Shown here piece after piece: positions 55,349 to 64,000 of a DNA stretch of 64,000 nucleotides. The position numbers were made by a program, and so were the translations under genes. The DNA is taken from contig NC_061772.1 in assembly GCF_022458985.1 (NCBI RefSeq), positions 6,063,501 through 6,127,500 of the forward strand, read 5' to 3'. The notes beneath the pieces are model-generated. The model was not told the DNA's origin. It made no database searches and worked only from the letters and a program-made list of their open reading frames with translations. The stretch comes from Mugil cephalus. Its lineage: Eukaryota > Chordata > Actinopteri > Mugiliformes > Mugilidae. Numbering within the stretch: position 1 is the stretch's first letter; each line of letters begins with the position of its first letter.

Positions 55349-58300
55349 GTCAGTGACACCTGGGACAAGGTGGACTGTCTGATGTGTACCTTCAGTCCTC
55401 TCATGAGGCTTCAGTTGATCTGTCCAAAATACTTCAGTCTTTTTCATTTTAATAAGAAAAAATTCATTTATCTTCACCAATGATGGTCTCATTATTTATT
55501 TATTTATTTTTTTTGTCTCGTGGGAAAAACAACAAATGATTGTCAGTCATGATTAGAGTTCCAAAGCTTTTGCAAGTATGATCCTGTTTCCTGGATAAGG
55601 GCCCCATCCACGTCTGAATAGTGAGTACTGAGCTGAAGCTTGTGTTAGCATGTTGAGAGCTGACAGTGTCCTGCTGGGAAAAGGGGAAACTGCAAATGTC
55701 GTGTGATATCTAGAGTTTTCATTCTTTCAGTTCACCTGCCTGTCCATTTTTACCGAGCTCAAGTGAATCCAGAAAATAGTTAAAAAAAACAAAAGATGTA
55801 GTGTGATGACTGATTCTGACCAAGGTGGCAGTGTGGTGGTGCTGCTACTGGTATTCTAATGTGTTAATGCTACTGTTTGAAAAAAAAAAAAAAATGCTAC
55901 TGTTTGACTGGTTTCACTTGTTTCTCGTGCTGGTGAGGCAATACTGGTAAACACACACAAAAGACAATATTTCCTGCAGAACAGAACATAAAGCGACCTG
56001 TGGCTGTTGGTTTCTGTAATTGCTTGTGGCGTACTTGAGGCCTACTGGAGGTGCCAAACCACATCAATCAAAATGCAAATTTTGTGACATAATTCATGAC
56101 ATAATTTACAGTTCAATGTGCATGTTTACTACAGAGGAATACAATATTCCCTATAGTGTATATTTGATAACCAGTCCATGTCATTTACTCAAAAAGCTCT
56201 GTCACTGTTCCTCTCCCATGACAACTGTGCATTTAACCTGCACAGGTTTTAATTAAGTGAACTGGGATTGTTGAGCGTCAGCAGCTTGTGGCCTCCGTGG
56301 GCTCCTGTTCCTAGAGAATCTTGAACTGAGCTCATGAGACATGAGGCAAAGATACATTGCAGCTCCATGTTTTAACAGATGGAGAGGGTTTATTTGTGTT
56401 GGATAGTGCTACACAATGTATTCCCCACTCAAAGTAAGAAATTAAGCAGGGATCAGTTTCCTAGACAAATTATACCTGCATTCAACTTCATAGCCTCAAG
56501 AGGCACACATGGCAACATACAGCAATGCAATATCTGGGCTCGACTCTTGGTCTGGGGTCCAAAATAATACAGAACCATCTTTTGTGTATGTACTGTAAGA
56601 CATGATCATTTTTTATATATCCAGAAATGCACATTCGTCTTATTTACTGAATCGTTCAAATTTTGCAGTTTTGTTCTGGATCAGTTGCAAATGAACAAGT
56701 GACAGATGATACATTTGTACAGATTGAACTGCAATGGAAGTGCTGGTTCTGTGAGCCGTCTCCTCTCTCCATCCTGGTCAGTAACGGGAAGTGGCTTGTG
56801 GTTAGCATGCCCTGCAAGCCTGAGTGGAACCCAGAGGCCAGGTTGTGACTGGCATCCAGCTCTTTGTACAGTACTGTATGTGTGGTCGGACCAGCTGAAG
56901 CTGACTAAACTGGGCTTATTTTTACAAGCGGGATCCAGACCACTGAAAACCCCTGAAGTTCCCCAAGCCCTGAATAGGCAGAAAATATTTGGTTTTCTGT
57001 CTAATTGAGAGTCCTTCATATTGTAGGAGTAATTCTAGCCAAATGAGGCCATCATGTCCTAATGAATATTATTCAGTCACCTACTTTACTTTTGCAGATG
57101 ACAAAATTTGCTAGCGGTCAAACTAGTATCTTAGAAGACTCTTCATAACATAACGTAACTCTTAGAGGTGGAAGAAGATTTTTTACTTAAATAAATGTTC
57201 ACACAAATCTCATTTAACTAAAAGTCTGCAAGTGTTATCAGTAACATGTAGTTAATATTATAAAAGTAATTAATGATTCATTACCATGTCTGACTGAGGT
57301 AGAGCTCATTTTACTCATTTTATGAACCGTCAGGTCACTTAATTGAGTGTATAACAATTCCTATTTACATTAGCATGATTTAAATTCCAACTCCACTAAA
57401 AACTAAACACAGCTGTTGGATAAATGCAGTAAAAAATATAATGTTTCCTTCTGAAATATTTCGAGCAGTAGTAGCATTAAATCAAAAATACTCAAGTATA
57501 AGTACAATAGAAGTGTTTGCTTTAGTACTTTAAATTTTAAATTGTCCTTGTTGCGTCACACCACTGTTATTAAGTGTCTACAGTACATACAGAACAAAGC
57601 ACAAATGCAGTCAACATGGCGGCGTGCTAATATTTTCTTGTAGTCCTTTCATTGCTTGTCTGTTGTCACTTTGGTGAGCACAGAAACACGATTGCTGAGT
57701 TTGGTCTGTTTGCTACTAAAACATTCTTCAGTCATTCTACTTGGCACAGGTTTTGTTCGGAGATTGCCAGGAAAGCAGTGGGATTTAATTTGTTAGACAA
57801 ATTCTAATAGCTCCCCTCTGAAACGCTGCAGCACATGCTGACTGCTGATTAACAACCGTATGCTCAGGAATGATTTTATTCACCGTGTGGTCTGTGTGAG
57901 TCTTTGTGGGTTTTAACTGTGCAGTGCTGGACAGTAAGTTCAGTGACAGTATAGAGGTATTTGTAATTGTTCTTCCATTTGATCCTGTCATTGAATATTT
58001 GCGTTATGGCTGTGATCACTGGCATGTATGGTACATACTGGCTGTAGTAGAACATTCAGTTCATTGGCTGAAACATAGTTGTACATATATGTGTTTATTA
58101 ATGTATTTATTAACAACTTTTTTTTGGACACCAGCTACATCTAATGATTGACCATTTCAGTCATAAACATTTTAAATAGTGACAACCGCATTGTATTGCA
58201 ACTGTATATTAATTAAAAAAATAATATGTGTGCAACACATTAAAGGTCGACACACTGCTCATAAATATTCACTGATGAGACTCAAAGCACAGCTTTTCCA

Positions 58301-61300
58301 AAATGTGTTTAATTCTGTTTTATTATTATTATTTAGATCTATGACTCAACAAAAGCTGGAGTTGTGTTTTAGGAGCGGATTGTTTGCAGTGGCAGATACG
58401 TGTATGGGTTGAGATTAGGACAGATGACGAAGTTCTTTGTTGGCCTTGTAAAAATAATTTGTTTACTTTTCTAAAAAAAATCACTGCAGCATAATTTTTG
58501 GAAACTTATTAACTTGGGGACCGATCGTATCTACGTGAGGACATACTAACACGAATACTTTGTTTTTATATATATGAGAATGAGTGATTACAAAAGCAAA
58601 ACTATTTTCACATGAAGTGTTTTCTGACACAGTATCATGTTTGGTTGTTCTTGGCTAAATCATGTCCACCGAGTTCATATATCAGCCCATATATTAATCA
58701 CAACATTGCAAGCATTTACATTTTCAATTAACTGTAGAGCACTAGCCATCAAGTCAGAAAAAAATAGTTCAGTCTTGAATTTTCATATTCCTTCAAGGAA
58801 AGTAATATAAGATACATCCATCGTGCTCTTAAAGCTCAAATCTCCGACCTGCTGTAAAAGTCTCTCCACCCTGGAGCAGGAAGAATGAAACTAGGGAAGG
58901 GCAGATAGGTGTGAAGCCGGATCTGTCCCAACCTGCATTGTTGTATTACACTCTGCTGCCCTCAGCTTCCTCCTCCCATAACTCTTGTTATTTTAACCAC
59001 GACTATGACATCAGATTTCCCAGTGCTTCACTTTCTCAAGAATTAGTCACATCATGAGAAGCTGCACCTATGACTATGAGTGGTAGAGTAGTGCGGCGGT
59101 GGATGTATGTTGAAATTTTGCCTTTCTGTGGAAATACTAAAGGAGGTGAGCTCTGGGAGAAAACTTGTGTGCATGTGGTAATCGATGACAGAGTCAGCAG
59201 TGAGAGTGGGACTACAGCTGCGCATACTATCTCTTAGCTTCAGGGATCAGTGGAGGCTTTGAGGCCCAGATAGCAGCGGTGAGGCTTCGACAGGTAAGAG
59301 CGTAAATCTTGTTTAGGCATTCTGCTTTCTGTGTGAGATCCACGCTGATTCTCCTCAAGTTATTGGATTATGTGGAAGAATCCACAGTGGCATTTTAATG
59401 TAGTCTGTATTTCCTTTGGCCTTTATTTTGATCTCATGCTGCGAAGGACAGAATATTTTCCTGTGGTTATTCTAAATACGTAGCTCAAGTTTTCGTTCTG
59501 TCTTTGATCTTGGAAATTCATTTAAACCTTTCAGCTGATTCCTTACAGTTTTCTCTCACGTGTTCCACGTTGGGTTTCTGTTACTTTTCATTCTGTGCAT
59601 GCGGTAGGGTTGGGCAGACTTTTTGGCGTTTTTTATCACTTGCCTCTTTTTGCTTGTTAATGTTGGATTCTTAACAGAGAATGCTTTGATTACATCTCTT
59701 CACACTTTCCTCTGTCTTGTTTTAGGTGCCAGTCTACATCGCCGTGTCCTGCTCTCTCTGCCAGCCAGGGCCAGGGCCAGCAGCCCCTCCTCAGCGACAG
59801 TGAGAACTCTGGCAAGCAGAGTCGGTACGTCAGGACAGACGGCAGGTTCCTGTTACGTGCTGGACGGAACAGCAAGACAGCGAGCCTGTGCAGTGGTGCG
59901 TCGCTCGCAGGTGAAACCGAGACCCAAGGCCGTCTCACGAAGTCAAAGAGCATCAGCTGCCTGGACAACAGGCTCTCTATCTACAAGCCCCCATCTCAAA
60001 CCAGGTCCTGTCAGGAGAGTCAGAGTGTCCAGGAGCAGAAGGAGAATCAAGGGGATCTCGCTGCAGGTGATGGACATAATGGTCGGCCCCTGAGCTGGAG
60101 TACACTTTCACTAGGACCTTCCTCTAACCAAGGCCACAAACGTACCCTCTCCCTCACCCGCTCAGTAGTAGGTGTTCCCCCAGCAACAATCCGCAAAAAG
60201 ATCTCAGAATGGGAGTGCAGAAGGGTAACTCTACCTAGGATGAGCTTGTGTCTGGATAAAAGAGGAGGCGAGCGCGTAGGCGGTAGTGAGGGCTGCCCAA
60301 GCCTCCTCTCTTCTCCCTGCAGCGAGAAGACTTTTGACTTTAAGGGAGTCCGCAGGATGAGCACAGCGTTCTCTGAATGCTCCTACACAGAGACGGAAGA
60401 AGAGGAAGGGGTCCCAGACAAAGATGGCCTCGGTCGCTTTCAGAAAAGGATAAGTAAGACGGAGTCCTCAGGGACATTTGTGCGTTCCCTGTCTGCTCGC
60501 AAAGAGACGTCAGCAGTCCTCAACAGGATACAAAAGATTGAGCAAGCCCTGAAGGAGAATCCCAGCCCACTCCCTCCACGATACCTGAGTAACTGCTACG
60601 CTCCTGACAAGACAAGACAAAAATCCTTTTTGATAGGTGATGACCTGGACAGTACATGCACCAGTAAGCGCAGCAGCATTTGTTCAGTGGCCACTGAACC
60701 AGATGTTGTTCTGGTGTCTGATAAGCTCTCTAAACTCAGACAAAGGTTCAGTGTGAGCTCAGCCAGGTCCGAGAGCCCAGAACCACCCAGCCAGCAGACA
60801 ACAGTTGGCACACCAGTCAACCCCTTACCTAAACCCAAACGCACTTTTGAATACGACGCCAAACGGGACCAGACGGTTGTTTTGCCAGCCAATGGACTAC
60901 CTCCAGACAGAGCCTCTGAGTCTCCTCCGCCTCTGCCCTCAACCCCTGCACCTGGCATGACACGAACGGCCAAGACCGAGGGGGGCACCCCCGTGAGACT
61001 CCAGGACAGGTGAGGCAAAAACATCTGCTTACTATGTGTCTCTATCACTGAGGTGAAAATGCGTGATAACTGGTGCAGTCAGCTTAACTACAGTTAGCAG
61101 TGTCTGTTTGTTCGAGACATTTTCATGAATCACCCGCGTCTATGACTATGAGATTGTCTCCTTTGAGGTCTTTTTTTTTTTTTTCTGAGGAACTTTGTAG
61201 CGTCTTTGAAATTCTTGTAAAGAATTTTGACCGCTGATTGTGGCTGCTTGCTTTGTTGATGTTCATGTTTAATAAGTAACTGATTACTGTGTCTGGTTGC

Positions 61301-61484
61301 AGTGCTTAGTTTGCTTTAGTGAGGATTCATGGTTTCCAGTGAAATGTGAAGAGCTCTGTTGTTTTTGCAAATTCTGCAGCTTCGGCTGAGAACAATTCCC
61401 CATGAATGTTGTTACCATAGGTTTATTGTGTAGGAACTACCTACCCAATAAAATCTGCTAAACTAAAAATAGCGGATTTTATTT

Positions 61485-61522
<38 letters not shown>

Positions 61523-62543
61523 TACAGTTAGTTAACATTTGATGCTTGATATATTCCAGAAACTAATTCTGGAGTGACTTACCAATTTGTACATACTTAT
61601 AGAAAATCAATATTTTTTACCTACTAACTAACAGCATTTACAGATAAATCAAACATGTGTTTAATGAATCTTTTTTACTCAGTGCTACTCTTTTGTAGCT
61701 CTCGGGGTCAGGCGTACTCAGTATTTTGTGTGAGGGTGGGGCGTCTTCACATCTTCTTTATGTGAAACGGGCATGAAATCCTTTAACATCCATCCCTTGG
61801 ACTCTGTGTTTAACATTCCTGTGGCTCCAGCAATTTCAGACCAGGCTTAAAAGCCACAAGCTGTCGATGGCGCGACATGACCATACTGTAGATCCCTGCA
61901 CTAATGTAGCTCAGCAAACAGTTTCTGCAGTGCTTTGACATGTGATGTGTGCCTGACACTGTACAGAGAACACTCAGAAATAGTAAGAGATCTGCATGTT
62001 TACTTGTGACTAATCCGAAGTTTCCTCGTGACCGGAGCACATGCTGATTGTTGAGTTTTTTTTGTTTTATTATTAATACTTATAATGTAAGGATTTTATT
62101 TATTTATTTGGAAGAAAGAAACAGTGACTTGGATTTGCGATAGGAATGCTAGAGGAGCCTTAGCCACCTGTTCAGTGTTTCTCAGTGTCACTGCGAAGGT
62201 TTGAAGTAAAACTGACTGCCTGGACTATTTTTAAAACCAACTTTATTTTTCCTGTCTTCTCTTATCTGGATTCTTATCTAGATTATCTAGATTCTTTAAG
62301 TTATACACTGATGCTTATCGGTTCTCCTTCCCTGTAATTTTGTGTGTTCGACTATTCCATGTCTTGGTCTATTTCAGCTTTCTTCATTTCTGTCTAGGGA
62401 GTCGTGCGAGTCGGAGGATGCTGCAAGCTTGCCGTCTTCATATCCGTCCTCACCCACGGAGAATGGCGCACTGACCAGAGACACACGGAGTCGACCCAAT
62501 TCCAAAAGCACTTTAGAGGAGAATGCCTATGAGGACATAGTAG
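55275..62543 (+). CDS. dennd2b: DENN domain-containing protein 2B (ST5), N-terminal part (partial at right edge)
   Basis: DENND2B is a Rab exchange factor (Rab13/Rab10) that links to MAPK signalling and acts at the cell periphery. Coding exons in the window: 55275-55348, 59726-61009 and 62398-62543, phases 2-2-1, 501 codons. The start MTANKSSKAVPHAGGGKAPR matches the family start. The big exon encodes a disordered Ser/Arg/Pro-rich region with conserved islands IRKKISEWE, SEGCPSLLSSPCSEKTFDFK, RRMSTAFSECSYTETEEE, KETSAVLNRIQKIEQALKEN and NPLPKPKRTFEYDAK. The last visible exon has SLPSSYPSSPTENG and KSTLEENAYEDIVG. The region before the first island is much diverged from the mammalian protein. 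The DENN module follows beyond 64000. Confidence 0.93.
55349..59725 (+). other. dennd2b intron 2 (4.4 kb)
   Basis: Contains A/T runs (55879-55893, 55495-55515) and, near its 3' end, the candidate internal first exon at 59100-59293. No other gene recognised. Confidence 0.55.
59100..59293 (+). promoter_or_regulatory. dennd2b: candidate internal promoter/first exon of dennd2b
   Basis: A G/A-rich stretch ends in CGACAG|GTAAGAGC, a near-perfect donor at 59294, without a matching upstream acceptor in coding frame. Spliced to 59726, the first in-frame ATG would be 60240 (MSLCLDKRGG), just before the conserved SEGCPSL island. ST5 is known to make shorter forms from internal promoters, which is why it is listed. 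Evidence is only donor strength and context. Confidence 0.4.
61010..62397 (+). other. dennd2b intron 3
   Basis: Contains an AT microsatellite (about 61488-61519) and a T run near 61173. No gene recognised. Confidence 0.6.
61488..61519. repeat. (AT)n microsatellite
   Basis: About 15 uninterrupted AT units within dennd2b intron 3, preceded by ATTTTATTTT. Likely to vary in length between individuals. Confidence 0.9.
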
Positions 62544-64000
62544 GTAAGCACTCTGGTTTGCTAGCTTTGAATACAAGAAAGAGACTCTGGTTTCTGTGCC
62601 ACTCTTTCAGTTTTATGTTAAAATGATAATTTGATCAAAGAAGATTTATCAGAAACTGATATTATCCTTGTGAATCTTATTTTTGTGTCAAAAGGTGACA
62701 ACCGTTTTCTAGCATGCTTCTTGAATGTGCATATTTTCTGGTTTTCTATATCTATCATAGATAGACTGGTGGTAGGCTAAAACAAGGGAGCTTATATGTC
62801 AGCATTGCCTTCGGGAAGTGGTGGATGGTATTTTTGACTATTTTATGGAACTATAAAAAAAAAAAAAAATCATCACTTGCAGTGATAAAAGATTTCGGCT
62901 CCTACAGCGAGACAGTGGCAAAGTTTGGTTGGTGTTTTACAGAGATCTGGATGAGGTGGATGAAATTATAGCAGTAGGCTCCAAATATTTATCATGCATA
63001 TTGTGTATTTATACTTTTATGACTGTATTTTGCTCAGATAACACCAGATGTAATATAAACTGTAAGTAGTAATGCTCAGCTTTAACAGTTGGCGGCAGTC
63101 CCCTGTATTTAAAGATGGTAGACGGTATGATATCGAGGCTAAAAGTTATGCGTAACCATGGGTGCTGCCCCTTTGAGTGACAGATGGGTGGCCTCACACG
63201 TTGCTAGATGCCACTTTCCTGCTTCAGGTTCATTCACACCCCACCACTTTTGAATTAGCCAGGAGTCAGGCACTGCCATGACCTTCAAAATCACTCCTCA
63301 GGAATCCTGTGAGGGATGTCGCTAACGGTTCATCCATTTTTATATACAATCATTGCATCAGAACCTTCTACAAAGACTACATACACTCATCATTTGACCA
63401 CTTTAAATGCAACAGCGGCTTTTGAAAGAAACAGTAAAAGGTCTCAGGGACTCACATTGTGCCATGATCGTGAGGGTGACTCCTCCTCCTGCATCTGCCC
63501 CATGTGAAATCTAAGGTATAGTAGGAGCACTCAGCCTGAACTTAAGATTAATGGATAACATGTGGCTGTGAAGGCTGTATTTGATAGTCTGGTTATCTAC
63601 ATTTTTCACACGCTGCTACCCAGTACTCCCCAAACACATGTTCATAGACAGAGAAGTAGAAAACTCACGGCACGCTGTACATTTCACAATAAACACGATC
63701 AGGATCAGTAGTTTGTTTTCTGAGATAATGTGTGTATGAAATGCTGGACACGCTGAAGAGCCAAATTCCTTTCCACCAGCAAATGACCTCCGGCCTTCTG
63801 CCCAGCTCAGTTGCCAACTCCCCCGGTACATATTTAATGTGGTGAAAATGTGTGTCAGTGTGAGTGCAGGCTTGCGATGAGGCCTGGATTTCACATGCAC
63901 GAAAAACTTTTCACACTGTGGAATACTTTTCTCGATAAGTGCTCAATGATGACCAAATAAGGGCTAGATTTTTCAAAATAAACAAACCCAACATTATCGC
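62544..64000 (+). other. dennd2b intron 4, running off the window
   Basis: Non-coding to the right edge. Holds an A run near 62857. The next expected exon (DLPKENPYEDV-like in mammals) was not found, so it must lie beyond 64000. Confidence 0.6.

Noticed and set aside
59623..60093. Open frame of 156 codons on the + strand
   Set aside because: Overlaps the start of the large dennd2b exon in another frame. The true frame joins AG|G from exon 55348 and reads CQSTSPCPALSA onward.
60596..61048. Open frame of 150 codons on the - strand
   Set aside because: It lies fully antisense to the dennd2b coding exon 59726-61009, whose + strand reading is conserved.

Overview
This is a stretch of vertebrate nuclear DNA, almost certainly from a teleost fish. 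It holds five protein-coding genes, all on the + strand. The evidence is spliced exons with GT-AG (twice GC-AG) borders, long AT-rich introns, AATAAA polyadenylation signals, and fish-type interspersed repeats (Tc1/mariner miniature elements, a LINE 3' tail, a hAT-like fragment). I see no bacterial, phage or CRISPR features. Family names come from remembered vertebrate proteins; no database search was run.

Layout: (1) 1-12.1 kb, the 3' part of dennd5a: the last 15 constitutive coding exons plus one probable cassette exon, covering RUN1, PLAT and RUN2, then a 1.3 kb 3'UTR. (2) 12.6-17.5 kb, a complete sinhcaf/fam60a-type gene with a non-coding first exon, five coding exons (225 aa) and a ~1.9 kb 3'UTR. 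(3) 18.4-35.4 kb, complete scube2: 23 coding exons, 1,020 aa, signal peptide, nine EGF-like modules, spacer, three Cys-rich repeats, CUB domain and tail. (4) 36.5-41 kb, complete tmem9b: five coding exons, 187 aa. (5) ~42 kb to the right edge, the 5' part of dennd2b (ST5): candidate alternative first exons and three coding exons of the N-terminal region. The DENN module lies beyond the window.

The order dennd5a - scube2 - tmem9b - dennd2b, all co-oriented, matches the human 11p15.4 block. The sinhcaf copy between dennd5a and scube2 is the main difference: the mammalian SINHCAF gene lies beside the paralogue DENND5B on human chromosome 12. This suggests an ancestral DENND5-SINHCAF pair that was duplicated and kept here. 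The genes do not form a pathway. dennd5a and dennd2b encode Rab exchange factors, scube2 a secreted Hedgehog-release factor, tmem9b an endo-lysosomal membrane protein, and sinhcaf a SIN3-HDAC subunit.

I found no convincing new biological system. The most useful leads are: a 35-codon in-frame cassette exon in dennd5a; GC-AG introns in sinhcaf and scube2, both required by the reading frame; two tandem NAG acceptors and 20 consecutive symmetric exons in scube2; a possible alternative N-terminus and internal promoter in dennd2b; and several repeat copies that can be dated and classified.
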